A stretch of 64,000 bases of DNA, taken from NCBI GenBank assembly GCA_945860385.1, contig CAMAQD010000001.1, positions 124,001 through 188,000 of the forward strand, written 5' to 3'. A program made the translations under genes and the position numbers. This stretch comes from Flavobacterium psychrophilum. GTDB taxonomy: Bacteria; Bacteroidota; Bacteroidia; Flavobacteriales; Flavobacteriaceae. Below the pieces are notes generated by a model that was given only the letters and a program-made list of their open reading frames with translations, made no database searches and was not told where the DNA came from. Shown in pieces: positions 29,098 to 38,361 of the stretch (its first letter is position 1; every line of letters starts with the position of its first letter).

Positions 29098-29210
29098 TTA
29101 GGCTGAATTTATTTGCTACGCCGGTTCGCGAAAGCTCGGGTCAGCATCTTGTATAGAATAAGATGCAATTAATTTAAAAATAGAATCTGAAATAAAATCA
29201 GATTAAATAA

Positions 29211-29236
29211 AAAAATCCCGACTTTCATCGGGATTT
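29211..29236 (-). terminator. Rho-independent terminator after rplI
   Basis: On the minus strand AAATCCCG (29236-29229) pairs with CGGGATTT (29220-29213), then a T run. It ends the rpsF-rpsR-rplI transcript. Confidence 0.8.
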
Positions 29237-29255
29237 AATTCTATAAATTTAGAAA

Positions 29256-29699
29256 TTATGCTTTCTCAGCAATGATTTCATAAGGTAATTCAACTACTAC
29301 ATCTCTGTGTAATCTGATGCTTGCAGCATATTTACCAGTTCTTTTTACGATACCGCTAGTGATAAATTTTCTTTCGATTGTTTGACCTGCTTTTTCTAAA
29401 GATTCAGCAATATCAATATTGGTTATCGAACCAAAAAGTTTTTCACCACCCGCTTTTGCGTATATTTTGATTTCAATTGCTTTCAATGTTTCAGCCAAAG
29501 CTTTTGCATCGTTCACTACTTTCTCTTCTTTATGAGCTCTTTGTTTTAGGTTTTCAGCTAATACTTTCTTTGCAGAAGGTGTAGCTAATTGTCCAAAGCC
29601 TTGTGGGATTAAAAAGTTACGACCGTAACCGTTTTTTACATTTACCACATCGTCTTTAAAGCCTAAATTTTGAACGTCTTTTTTTAATATAATTTCCAT
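29256..29699 (-). CDS. rplI: 50S ribosomal protein L9
   Basis: 147 residues, full length. The N-terminal domain has the L9 signature MEIILKKDVQNLGFKDDVVNVKNGYGRNFLIPQG. A long connecting helix (VLAENLKQRAHKEEKVV) and the C-terminal rRNA-binding domain (LFGSITNIDIAESL) follow. Last gene of the rpsF-rpsR-rplI operon; the 70-nt spacer before it holds a small hairpin (29727-29744). Confidence 0.97.
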   Translation of the reverse strand: MEIILKKDVQNLGFKDDVVNVKNGYGRNFLIPQGFGQLATPSAKKVLAENLKQRAHKEEKVVNDAKALAETLKAIEIKIYAKAGGEKLFGSITNIDIAESLEKAGQTIERKFITSGIVKRTGKYAASIRLHRDVVVELPYEIIAEKA

Positions 29700-29726
29700 G
29701 TTGTTGTCCTTTGTTATTAGAAGTTA

Positions 29727-29744
29727 GTCCCGATTTTATCGGGA
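29727..29744 (-). other. Hairpin in the rpsR-rplI spacer
   Basis: GTCCCGAT and ATCGGGAC form an 8-bp stem with a 2-nt loop. No T run follows, so it is more likely an RNA-processing or attenuation structure than a full terminator. Confidence 0.5.
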
Positions 29745-29769
29745 CAACAAACTGAGTTTTTTTTTAATA

Positions 29770-30066
29770 TTATTTTAGCAAATCCGCCACGTATGGCATT
29801 AATGCTAAGTGACGTGCTCTTTTTACAGCTACTGACACTTTTCTTTGGTATTTCAATGAAGTTCCAGTTAAACGACGAGGAAGAATTTTTCCTTGCTCAT
29901 TTACGAATTTCAATAAGAAATCAGCATCTTTATAATCGATATATTTGATACCTGATTTTTTGAAACGACAATACTTTTTAGTTTTGTTAGTTTCTATGTT
30001 CAAAGGCGTAAGATATCTGATATCTCCGTCTTTTTTTCCTGAGGCAGATTGTTGTAATGTTGCCAT
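29770..30066 (-). CDS. rpsR: 30S ribosomal protein S18
   Basis: 98 residues, with the typical [24 protein letters not shown] and the C-terminal [30 protein letters not shown]. The N-terminal extension (residues 1-25) is usual for Bacteroidota. It binds the platform of the small subunit together with S6. It starts 5 nt after rpsF. Confidence 0.97.
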   Translation of the reverse strand: MATLQQSASGKKDGDIRYLTPLNIETNKTKKYCRFKKSGIKYIDYKDADFLLKFVNEQGKILPRRLTGTSLKYQRKVSVAVKRARHLALMPYVADLLK

Positions 30067-30071
30067 AATGA

Positions 30072-30413
30072 TTAAGCTTTTGTAGATTTAAGTTTGGCTC
30101 TTCTTCTTTCAGCCCAAGAGATAGCATGTTTGTCAAGACTTACAGTTAAAAAACGCATAACTCTTTCGTCACGTCTAAATTCAGTTTCAAAAGCAATTAG
30201 TACTTCTCCTGCTACTTTGAATTCGAATAAGTGGTAAAAACCAGATTTTTTGTTTTGGATTTCGTAGGCCATTTTTTTCAGACCCCAATCCTCTTTCGAT
30301 ACCATTTCAGCTCCACGGCTAGTAAGAAAATCTTCAAATTTGCTTACTGTTTCCTTTACCTGAACTTCAGATAAAACGGGATTTAAAATGAAAACAGTTT
30401 CATAATGATTCAT
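30072..30413 (-). CDS. rpsF: 30S ribosomal protein S6
   Basis: 113 residues, full length. It has the S6 opening [16 protein letters not shown], the [23 protein letters not shown] strand region and [18 protein letters not shown]. First gene of the S6-S18-L9 operon, driven by a perfect Bacteroidota promoter 30 nt upstream (30443-30472). Confidence 0.97.
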   Translation of the reverse strand: MNHYETVFILNPVLSEVQVKETVSKFEDFLTSRGAEMVSKEDWGLKKMAYEIQNKKSGFYHLFEFKVAGEVLIAFETEFRRDERVMRFLTVSLDKHAISWAERRRAKLKSTKA

Positions 30414-30442
30414 AAATATTTGTGTATTTGTTAAATTGGCTG

Positions 30443-30472
30443 CAAAAGTAATCTTTTTTTTCTAATATGCAA
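30443..30472 (-). promoter_or_regulatory. Promoter of the rpsF operon (TTG-N19-TACTTTTG)
   Basis: On the minus strand TTG (30472-30470), exactly 19 nt, then TACTTTTG (30450-30443). Transcription should start near 30437, about 24 nt before the ATG. Confidence 0.85.
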
Positions 30473-30579
30473 ATCAAATTAATCTTTAATCGTCATAAGG
30501 TAAAAAAAGCCGATAAAGATTAGGTTTTATCAATAACATGTATTACTTTTACTATCCCGAATCTTAAATAATAACAATT

Positions 30580-31275
30580 ATGAAACTAAATTGTGTCGTT
30601 GTAGATGATAGTTCCATTCAGAGAATGATTATCACAAAGTTAGTAAATAATCATCCAAATCTACATTTAATTGGTGATTTTTCTAACGCAATTGAAGCAA
30701 AAGGATGCATGACCATACACAATGTGGACTTGATCTTTTTAGACATTGAGATGCCAGTGATTAGTGGTTTCGATTTTTTGGATGGTTTAAAAACTAAGCC
30801 CCAAATTATCTTTATCACTTCGAAGGCAGAGTATGCTATGAAAGCATTTGATTATGATGCAACCGATTATCTGCAAAAACCTATTGCAGTGGATCGATTC
30901 AATGCATCTGTTAAAAGAGCTATGGATTTGCATTTGCTAAAATCAGAAACTCACGAGGAAGATGGCGAGCACATTTTCATTAAAAGTAATCTTAAAAAAC
31001 TAAAAATCTTTACTTCCAAAATTAAATGGATTGAAGCTTTTGGTGATTACGTAAAAGTGGTTACAGAAGACGACAGTAATTTAGTGCTTTCGACTATGAA
31101 ATCTTTCGAAAAAGATTTATCGAAAGACAAATTCGTTCGAGTGCACAAATCCTACATTATTAATATCGATAAAGTAGAGCGCTTCAACAGCAGATTTGCC
31201 GAAATAGGAGTTACAAAAATTCCTTTGAGCAGGCATAAAAAAGAAGATTTAGTGAGAGCTTTGGCCGTCAACTAA
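30580..31275 (+). CDS. LytTR family response regulator
   Basis: 231 residues. The receiver domain (1-118) has Asp9/Asp10, phospho-acceptor Asp55 (LIFLDIEMP), ITSKAEYAMKAFDYDATDYLQKP with the conserved Lys. The LytTR DNA-binding domain (about 140-228) has IKWIEAFGDYVKVVT, TMKSFEKDL and VRVHKSYIIN. No histidine kinase is next to it, so its partner is encoded elsewhere. Its 3' end overlaps the convergent priA by 4 nt. Confidence 0.93.
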   Translation: MKLNCVVVDDSSIQRMIITKLVNNHPNLHLIGDFSNAIEAKGCMTIHNVDLIFLDIEMPVISGFDFLDGLKTKPQIIFITSKAEYAMKAFDYDATDYLQKPIAVDRFNASVKRAMDLHLLKSETHEEDGEHIFIKSNLKKLKIFTSKIKWIEAFGDYVKVVTEDDSNLVLSTMKSFEKDLSKDKFVRVHKSYIINIDKVERFNSRFAEIGVTKIPLSRHKKEDLVRALAVN

Positions 31276-33722
31276 TAAAAATCAACATTTACAGCAACTT
31301 TTATAGCTCTGTATTGTGCAACAACATCAAAACTATTTAGTATTTTCTGAATAGTTTTTTTTGTGCCTTGTAAGGACTGGTTGGTCGGAATCTTTATCAT
31401 TATAGTTCTAATGTACTCGTTCCTAATTCTGGAAATTGGGGGTTCTTCCGGACCAAGAACCGGAATAGTAAAATTTTGCTGCAGTACTTGATACAACCAC
31501 ATCGAACCTTCTTTGAGTTTGTCAAAATCCCTGTGCTTCAAGGTTAACTTTATCAGTTTAAAATAAGGAGGATATTTATAAATTTGTCTTTCATACAATT
31601 GCTCCTTATACATTCCTATATAATTATTGTGAACCACTTGTTGAATGGTATTGTGGTCAGGATTATAGGTTTGAATTATGACTTTTCCTTGCTTTTCAGA
31701 ACGACCCGAACGACCAGAAACCTGAGTCATCATTTGATAACTTCGTTCAAAAGCCCTGAAATCAGGATGATACAACATATTATCGGCATTCATAATTCCC
31801 ACCAAACTCACGTTGTCAAAATCTAAACCCTTGGCCAGCATTTGAGTTCCCACCAGAATTTCGACTTCTTGATTTTTGAAACTGTCAATGATTTTTTCGA
31901 AGCCAAATTTCCCCCTTGTGGTATCTTGATCCATTCTTCCCACTTTGGCATTTGGAAATAGCTGAACCAATTCCTGCTGAATTTGTTCCGTTCCAAAACC
32001 TTTTGTAGTAAGATGCACGCTGGAACAATTGTGACAATTCGTTGGTTTAGCCATTGCATATCCGCAATAATGACAACGCAACTGATTCTTGTGCTTATGA
32101 TAGGTCAAACTCACATCGCATTGTGGACATTGAGGTACGTGACCACAAGTCAAACATTCGATAATGGGAGAAAAGCCTCTGCGATTTTGAAATAAAATAA
32201 CTTGTTCACCCAAAGATAAAGCAGCGGTAATTTCCTCAATTAAAGTATCACTGAAATGACCTGTAACTTGTTTGCGGAAATATTTGTCTTTCAAATCCAC
32301 TAATTCAATTGCTGGCATTTTGACATCACCGTATCTTTTAGCAATTTCGACTAAACCATATTTCCCCGATTGGGAATTAAAATAGGTTTCAATACTTGGC
32401 GTAGCAGAACCCAAAAGCACTTTGGCTTTATGACTATTGGCCAAAACAATCGAAGCATCTCTGGCGTGATAGCGTGGCGCGGGATCGACTTGTTTGAAAG
32501 TTTGCTCGTGTTCTTCATCGACGATGATCAATCCCAAATTAGAAAATGGCAAGAAAAGTGCCGACCTGGCTCCGATAACAATTTGTGCTTTTGGCGAATG
32601 TTCTATAACTTGTTGCCACACCTCTACCCTTTCGTTATTGCTGTATTTAGAATGAAAAACGGCTACTTTATGACCAAAATAATCGCGTAATCTTCCCACC
32701 AATTGAGTTGTTAAGGCAATTTCAGGCAACAAATACAGAATTTGTTTTTCTTCCTTAATATATTGTTCGATAAGTTTGATGTAGATTTCGGTTTTTCCGC
32801 TGGAAGTTACACCGTGCAAAAGGCAGACTTCTTTTTGAACAAAACTTTCCTTGATTTCCTCGAAAGCAGTTTGTTGTGCTTCGCTTAATTGCAGTAGTTC
32901 TTCCTTTGTTTTTCCTGAGAAATTAACACGATCAACCTGAATGTAATACTCTTCGAAAATTTCTTTGTCGATTAGTACTTTAACGATTGCCGAAGTGGAT
33001 TTTGCTGCTTCGATCAACTTTTTTACGGTAATTGGTTTTTTCTCCGAAGCACTTAATTGAAAATAACTCAGCACAATTTCCTTTTGTTTATTGGCACTTT
33101 TAAGCACTTCCAATAATTCACCTAAGCCTTCGTTTGAATCATATTTGGAATGTAATTTTACGTATCGAATGAGTTTTGGCGTGTAGGTTTCCAACATTTC
33201 TTCTTGAAGCACAAGAATATTTTTGTCTATCAATTTTTGAATGACAGGGAAAATATTCTTCTTGTTCAAAATATTCATTATATCCTGAACTTTCAAGGAA
33301 CTTTGTTGTTGCAAGGCTTGATAAATAAGGAATTCATCATCCGTAAGCAGGCTTTCATCCACAAAACTCTCCAGCTTTTGCGAAATAATCGTTTCGCTTT
33401 CCAGCAAAAGTGCTGACGGCATTGCACCGCGGTACACATCGCCAATAGCACACATATAATAGGAAGCAATCCATTGCCAATGCGCGATTTGTATTTCGTT
33501 TACTAAGGGTTTTTCGTCAAGAATTTGGTGAATTTCCTTGGCTTCGTATAATGCAGGCTTATTTTGATGAAGTTCTATAACCAGTGCCGTATAGATTTTA
33601 CTTTTGCCGAAAGGCACCGCTACTCTCATCCCTTTTTTGACATAATTATATTCGGATTCAGAAACGCTGTATGTAAACGTTTTGGCTAGGGAAAGCGGTA
33701 AAATTACTTCTACAAAATGCAT
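31272..33722 (-). CDS. priA: Primosomal protein N' (PriA helicase)
   Basis: 816 residues. 3'-5' SF2 helicase that restarts stalled replication forks. Walker A is GVTSSGKTEIY near residue 305, Walker B is DEEH, and GSATPS follows. The PriA zinc module has eight cysteines in CxxC pairs (CLTCGHVPQCPQC ... CHYCG ... CHNC), near residues 540-580. The N-terminal 3'-DNA-binding domain starts at MHFVEVILPL. It begins directly after the YihY stop, so both are in one operon. Confidence 0.96.
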   Translation of the reverse strand: MHFVEVILPLSLAKTFTYSVSESEYNYVKKGMRVAVPFGKSKIYTALVIELHQNKPALYEAKEIHQILDEKPLVNEIQIAHWQWIASYYMCAIGDVYRGAMPSALLLESETIISQKLESFVDESLLTDDEFLIYQALQQQSSLKVQDIMNILNKKNIFPVIQKLIDKNILVLQEEMLETYTPKLIRYVKLHSKYDSNEGLGELLEVLKSANKQKEIVLSYFQLSASEKKPITVKKLIEAAKSTSAIVKVLIDKEIFEEYYIQVDRVNFSGKTKEELLQLSEAQQTAFEEIKESFVQKEVCLLHGVTSSGKTEIYIKLIEQYIKEEKQILYLLPEIALTTQLVGRLRDYFGHKVAVFHSKYSNNERVEVWQQVIEHSPKAQIVIGARSALFLPFSNLGLIIVDEEHEQTFKQVDPAPRYHARDASIVLANSHKAKVLLGSATPSIETYFNSQSGKYGLVEIAKRYGDVKMPAIELVDLKDKYFRKQVTGHFSDTLIEEITAALSLGEQVILFQNRRGFSPIIECLTCGHVPQCPQCDVSLTYHKHKNQLRCHYCGYAMAKPTNCHNCSSVHLTTKGFGTEQIQQELVQLFPNAKVGRMDQDTTRGKFGFEKIIDSFKNQEVEILVGTQMLAKGLDFDNVSLVGIMNADNMLYHPDFRAFERSYQMMTQVSGRSGRSEKQGKVIIQTYNPDHNTIQQVVHNNYIGMYKEQLYERQIYKYPPYFKLIKLTLKHRDFDKLKEGSMWLYQVLQQNFTIPVLGPEEPPISRIRNEYIRTIMIKIPTNQSLQGTKKTIQKILNSFDVVAQYRAIKVAVNVDFY

Positions 33723-34691
33723 TTATTCTTTGGTATTAGATTCTACTAAAGTTTTAGTACGAAGGGGAGTTTTAGCATGAGCAGTCCGTAATTTATTGAT
33801 AGTTGCATTCAACTCAAAACCTAATAACAAAATCATACAGTTTATCCAGATGTAAAACATCATAATTAAGAGCGTTCCAATGGAACCATACAACTCATTG
33901 TATTTTGAAAACCGAAGTACCCAAATTCCAAAAATATAGGAATCTAAAATTATTAATACGGTGGTGAAAACAGAACCAATCGAAATAAATACGCGGTTTT
34001 TATCGTGAGTGGTTCCAAATTTAAATAGTGTAGAAGTGGTGATTAAAATCATCAAAATAACAAAGGCGTATCTTCCTAAAATTATCAGAGGAATTCTGTC
34101 ACTTAAAACATCCTGAATCATGGTGTATTGTATAAATACCTCAAAAACCACAATAATGGCTATGGTTGCCAACAATAAAAAAGATAAAATCAAAGACATT
34201 CCTAAAGCTACAAAGTATTGATGCCAGAACTTTCTTTTAACAAGTACGTGTTTTGACGATTCAAAACCTCCTAAAATACCATTCAACCCATTTGCCATTA
34301 GGAAAATGGACAATATAAATCCCGAAGAAAGTAATCCAGAGTGACTGGTATTCAGAATATCACTGATGATTTTATAAATAGCATCATAGGTATTTGGCGG
34401 CACACCTTCCTTTACAAATAGAAGAAAATCGTCCTGAAATCCTTCGATAGGAATAAAAGGAATTAGATTTAAAATAAATAAGGCGAAGGGAAACAATGCC
34501 ATAAAAAAGCTGAATGCAATGGAACTAGCGTGATACGTCAATCCTCCTTCGAGTATTCCTACGATATACAATTCCATTAAATCATAAAAAGACAATCCTT
34601 CTAACCACGGGAGTTTAATTCTCTTTAATGGCCGAACTAAATTGCGTAGTATTGGAATTTTCTCGATGCTTTCCTCTATTTCTTTACTCAT
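33723..34691 (-). CDS. YihY/virulence factor BrkB family inner-membrane protein
   Basis: 322 residues with about six membrane helices. The family pattern is visible: GLTYHASSIAFSFFMALFPFALFIL near residue 55, the SGLLSSGFILSIFLMANGLNGILGGFE stretch, and LYGSIGTLLIMMFYIWINCMILLLGFELNA near the C-terminus. The family was once called RNase BN, but this is now known to be wrong; a transport or envelope role is suspected. Stop and start of priA are adjacent. Confidence 0.92.
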   Translation of the reverse strand: MSKEIEESIEKIPILRNLVRPLKRIKLPWLEGLSFYDLMELYIVGILEGGLTYHASSIAFSFFMALFPFALFILNLIPFIPIEGFQDDFLLFVKEGVPPNTYDAIYKIISDILNTSHSGLLSSGFILSIFLMANGLNGILGGFESSKHVLVKRKFWHQYFVALGMSLILSFLLLATIAIIVVFEVFIQYTMIQDVLSDRIPLIILGRYAFVILMILITTSTLFKFGTTHDKNRVFISIGSVFTTVLIILDSYIFGIWVLRFSKYNELYGSIGTLLIMMFYIWINCMILLLGFELNATINKLRTAHAKTPLRTKTLVESNTKE

Positions 34692-34876
34692 TTTTTAGTG
34701 TGCAGGTTTCCGATTTAAGGTTGGTATAAGTATAAAAATTTATCCGGATTATTCATCCTAAAGTTCGATTGTTTTCTGACTTCAAGACTTTTTGCAGGCT
34801 ACTACATCCTGAAATCTCATAATTTTCTACAACCCGTTTTAATGCTACCTGAAAATATGAAATCTGAAAACTTCCT

Positions 34877-35707
34877 TTATGGTAACCATTTTTTTTCGAA
34901 GTTGGGTTTTCTTTTTTCCAGGAAAGCGTTTCGACCTTCTTTGGCTTCATCGGTCATATAGGCCAATCTTGTGGCTTCGCCGGCAAAGATTTGTTGGCCT
35001 ACCATTCCATCATCGGTTAGGTTCATGGCGAATTTTAGCATTTTGATTGAGGTGGGTGATTTTTCCATAATTTCTTGTGCCCATTGGTAGGCAGTATCTT
35101 CGAGTTCTGCGTGCGGAATCACGGCATTGACCATTCCCATCTCCATCGCTTCCTGAGCGGAATAATTGCGTCCTAAGAAGAAGATTTCACGTGCTTTTTT
35201 CTGTCCCACCATTTTGGCCAAATAAGCCGAACCATAGCCTGCATCAAAACTAGTAACATCGGCATCGGTTTGTTTAAAAATGGCGTGTTCTTTGCTGGCT
35301 AAAGACAAATCGCATACTACGTGCAAACTGTGTCCGCCACCTACAGCCCAACCAGGAACTACGGCAATAACCACTTTGGGCATAAAGCGAATCAATCGTT
35401 GCACTTCGAGAATATTCAGACGGTGTTGCCCGTCTTCGCCTACATAGCCTTGATGGCCCCGAGCATTTTGATCGCCACCACTGCAAAAGGAATAAACGCC
35501 ATCTTTAGTCGATGGTCCTTCTGCCGAAAGCAACACCACTCCTATCGAAGTGTCTTCCTGAGCATCATAAAAAGCCTGGTACAATTCTGAGGTAGTTTTG
35601 GGGCGAAAAGCATTGCGAACATTAGGTCTGTTGAAGGCTATTCGGGCTACCCCATCGCATTTTTTATAGGTGATGTCCTCGTATTCTTTAACGGTTATCC
35701 AATCCAT
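34877..35707 (-). CDS. menB: 1,4-dihydroxy-2-naphthoyl-CoA synthase
   Basis: Crotonase-fold enzyme that closes the naphthoquinone ring in menaquinone synthesis. It shows GVARIAFNRPNVRNAFRP, the FCSGGDQNARG loop, VIAVVPGWAVGGGHSLHVVCDLSLAS with the oxyanion glycines, and the MenB-typical DVTSFDAGYGSAYLAKMVGQKKAREIFF. At 276 residues it is full length. No other men genes are in the window. 34692-34876, between it and the YihY gene, holds no gene. Confidence 0.96.
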   Translation of the reverse strand: MDWITVKEYEDITYKKCDGVARIAFNRPNVRNAFRPKTTSELYQAFYDAQEDTSIGVVLLSAEGPSTKDGVYSFCSGGDQNARGHQGYVGEDGQHRLNILEVQRLIRFMPKVVIAVVPGWAVGGGHSLHVVCDLSLASKEHAIFKQTDADVTSFDAGYGSAYLAKMVGQKKAREIFFLGRNYSAQEAMEMGMVNAVIPHAELEDTAYQWAQEIMEKSPTSIKMLKFAMNLTDDGMVGQQIFAGEATRLAYMTDEAKEGRNAFLEKRKPNFEKKWLP

Positions 35708-35959
35708 TATTGTGGTTTTAAATTATAAATGTAAAAATAGCGCATTTTTTAGATTTATCTAATACTTCTGAAATTAAATAGTGAGTAGAAAGTTCTCAAA
35801 AATTCGTACTAAAACTATTTTTAACTATATTTACAGCGAATACGTATAAAATAAATGTTAAATCAGAAACCTCTATTTTCTGATTATCAAAATAATATAA
35901 AGTAAACACACTTATTTAACTGGTTTAAAAGTGTCCTTTATTTCAATTATTTTCTAGCT

Positions 35960-36814
35960 ATGACTCTTAAAAAGACCTTTTTTTATCATCTATTGTTTCT
36001 AACAGTTGGCACAATTACGTTTGCACAACAAGTAGATAGTAGCAGTTTTGATAGTCCAATTTGCAGTAATACTATAGATTCCACTTCAGTGAGTTCAGCG
36101 GAAACTCAAATTGTGCTGCAGGACAGTCTGATTCCCACCTTAGATTCGATTGCCCCCGCTGCTGCGAAGGATTCCCTTATTTATCCGGCACCCTATCGCG
36201 ATTGGAGAAGATTGGGATACAACAGCAGTATGTTTGTAGGCACTACCGTTATTGCTTTTGGTGTACTTTGGGTAATGCCCGAAAGTGTCACCCATTGGGA
36301 CAAAGAGCAGATGAAGGAAAACGGTATTTTATGGAAATGGAAAGAAAATGTAAAAGCCGGACCTGTTTGGGACGAAGACAATTGGGTACTCAACTGGGTT
36401 ACGCACCCGTATTGCGGCGGTGTTTATTATATGACTGCCCGCAGTAGCGGATTTACGGTTATAGAATCTTTTGGATATTCCACTATTATGTCGACCTTCT
36501 TTTGGGAATATGGCATCGAAGCCTTTGCCGAAATCCCTTCTATTCAAGACCTAATCATCACGCCAGTGGTGGGATCGGTAGTGGGGGAAGGATTCTTTTA
36601 TGCCAAGAAATCAATACTACGACACGACAAAAAAGTGTTACAATCAAAGTTTTTGGGGATGACGTCCTTATTTTTAATCGATCCGTTCAACACTATTTTA
36701 GACGGCTTTGGGTACAAAGACAAGGTCAAAACCCAAATGAATATTGCTCCTGTGGGTGTCAATCAGTTTACCAAAGCTGCTATTTGGGGCGTTCAGTTTT
36801 CGGCGAGGTTTTAG
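35960..36814 (+). CDS. DUF3943 family exported protein
   Basis: 284 residues with a signal peptide (residues 1-21, ending TITFAQ). A low-complexity Ser/Asp region (22-75) is followed by the DUF3943 core: HPYCGGVYYMTARSSGF, then FFWEYGIEAFAEIPSIQDLIITPVVGSVVGEGFF. Outer-membrane or periplasmic location is likely; function unknown. The flanking gaps (35708-35959 and 36815-37344) contain no other gene. Confidence 0.85.
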   Translation: MTLKKTFFYHLLFLTVGTITFAQQVDSSSFDSPICSNTIDSTSVSSAETQIVLQDSLIPTLDSIAPAAAKDSLIYPAPYRDWRRLGYNSSMFVGTTVIAFGVLWVMPESVTHWDKEQMKENGILWKWKENVKAGPVWDEDNWVLNWVTHPYCGGVYYMTARSSGFTVIESFGYSTIMSTFFWEYGIEAFAEIPSIQDLIITPVVGSVVGEGFFYAKKSILRHDKKVLQSKFLGMTSLFLIDPFNTILDGFGYKDKVKTQMNIAPVGVNQFTKAAIWGVQFSARF

Positions 36815-37344
36815 ATTGATTGCATAACCTGCTTAGGAGTTAATTGGTTAACCGTTTAGGTTTGTATTTTACCGCAACCTTAAATTATTATTCTCTACCC
36901 GAAAATTGCATTCAGAAATAGCCTTTGTTCTTTTACAGACGAAAAAAAAGTTGTTTTATTCGATTTAAGGACAAAAATGCACATTGTATTGTGCAGAGTT
37001 ATGGGTTTTGGGACGCGGATTATGAGAATTGGAGCGGATTTTTATTGTTGGTGAGGAAGATAGCCCGCGAACGCTACAATTTAACTATTAATTTATGGAG
37101 GTGCTTGTCGCAGACGAGCACCAAATTGAAGGGGAAATCCCTTGAATGTGTTGCATCATTAAAGATACAAACTGTTAGTTTTTCTTACAAGTATTTTAGT
37201 ACATTTGTCACAAGAATTGTGGAAGTATTTTCGTAATCTGACGTTGTAGCCAATTGTAGCAACCGTTCTGATTGATAATTCGTTCAAATGGTATTGCAGA
37301 AAATCTAAATTTAATAGTACAATTTAACTTTAAATCATTTTATT
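36815..37344. other. Gene-free stretch with repeat debris
   Basis: No supported gene on either strand. It holds a fragment of the GGGACGCGGATTATG-type sequence (about 37014-37035) that recurs at 43905 and 54290, followed by REP-like copy 1 (37066-37121). A TACATTTG sequence near 37199 could be a -7 element for the gene at 37345, at a distance of some 140 nt. Confidence 0.6.
37066..37121 (+). repeat. REP-like two-hairpin element, copy 1
   Basis: First block CGAACGC (partial), then GTGCTTGTC-GCA-GACGAGCAC (37101-37121), a 9-bp stem with one T-G pair. The spacing between blocks agrees with the other copies. Confidence 0.7.
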
Positions 37345-38001
37345 TTGAAAAATCTAACCTTAGAAACGATCTTTAAGAAAGACTCGTTGCTTTTATTAGC
37401 GAAAATTTTTGTGCCACCATCCTTTTTTTTAGTTTTGCTATATGTTGCAGCAAAAATGAAAGGTATCGATTTTAGTTACATTTCACGTGATCCGATTCAA
37501 TTACTTAATGGTAAACCTTACACAGGATTACTATCAAATACAGGAATACTATTTTGGTGCTTCACAACAGCCATTCTTTTCTTTTCAGCAAAAATCGCCC
37601 GCAATCTGGGCAGACCTAAAATCTTGTATCAGTTTTTCTTTTTTGCGGGACTTTTGACTTTACTAATGTTGGTTGATGATTTTTTTTTATTTCATGATGT
37701 AATATGTCCAGAGTACCTGCATCTGAACGAGATTTTCTTTTATATTTTCTATGGCTTATCTGTTGTATCGCTGCTGTATTTCTTTCGTAAAGTTATTCTT
37801 GAATCCGACTATGTTTTGCTCCTTCTTGCATTTGGTCTATTGGCAGGTTCTGTACTAATGGATCTTGATATTGTAAATTCAATGGGCATCTATCTGCCCG
37901 GTTCATGGGTAATAGAGGACGGTTTCAAATTCATGGGGATTATTAGCTGGTTCGTTTATTTTGTAAGAATTTGTTATAGTAATATTAAGCCTGTTCAATA
38001 A
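37345..38001 (+). CDS. Multi-spanning membrane protein of unknown function
   Basis: 218 residues from a TTG start (no ATG is available nearby in frame before MKG), with about six membrane helices. Polar residues lie inside or next to helices: MLVDDFFLFHDVICPEYLHLNE near residue 110, MDLDIVNSM near residue 173 and IEDGFKFMG near residue 193. Such Asp/His placement recalls membrane hydrolases, but I do not recognise the family. No partner gene is next to it; the CocE pseudogene lies downstream on the other strand. Confidence 0.7.
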   Translation: MKNLTLETIFKKDSLLLLAKIFVPPSFFLVLLYVAAKMKGIDFSYISRDPIQLLNGKPYTGLLSNTGILFWCFTTAILFFSAKIARNLGRPKILYQFFFFAGLLTLLMLVDDFFLFHDVICPEYLHLNEIFFYIFYGLSVVSLLYFFRKVILESDYVLLLLAFGLLAGSVLMDLDIVNSMGIYLPGSWVIEDGFKFMGIISWFVYFVRICYSNIKPVQ

Positions 38002-38041
38002 GGAAATAACAGGGTATAGATAGTTGTCCCATTCCAATTTT

Positions 38042-38361
38042 TTACTCTTCCATCACAGGCAATTCGGTATAGGTTGCCTACTGATTATTGCAATAAATGG
38101 TATGAGTAGCTTTACTAAAATCACTCCCTTTTACTTCAAAAATATTCGGAATGTATTTTTGTGGATTGCGATCGATAATTGGGAACCATGTACTTTGTCT
38201 CTGAATCATCATTTGATGTCCTTTAAAAAAGGATGATTGCTATCGTGTAAATCAATAACGAACTCATATACGTTACCGGGCTCCAATAGAGTGGTTTTTC
38301 TGTCCCATCTGAAGATGTAGCTATGAAAAATGATTTGCCCTTTGAAGGATTGAAGGTTGAG
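38042..38361 (-). pseudogene. 3' remnant of a CocE/NonD family hydrolase
   Basis: Reading the minus strand gives FHSYIFRWDRK, then TLLEPGNVYEFVIDLHDSNHPFLK, then after a +1 shift GHQMMIQRQSTWFPIIDRN and PQKYIPNIFEVKGSDFSKATHTIY, an in-frame TAG, and ATYTELPVMEE before the final stop. This is the C-terminal jelly-roll end of CocE/NonD (X-Pro dipeptidyl-peptidase-like) hydrolases, where HxMMxQxQSSWFPLxDRNPQ is strongly conserved. About 100 codons remain, broken by at least one frameshift and one stop. The esterase gene at 38362 abuts the upstream end. Confidence 0.75.

Noticed and set aside
29098..29210. A tRNA or small RNA gene upstream of DUF6495
   Set aside because: GC-richer sequence and a GCATCTT...AAGATGC hairpin are present, but no cloverleaf can be drawn.
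38024..38236. A 70-codon open frame on the + strand
   Set aside because: It runs opposite to the CocE/NonD remnant and has no features of its own.
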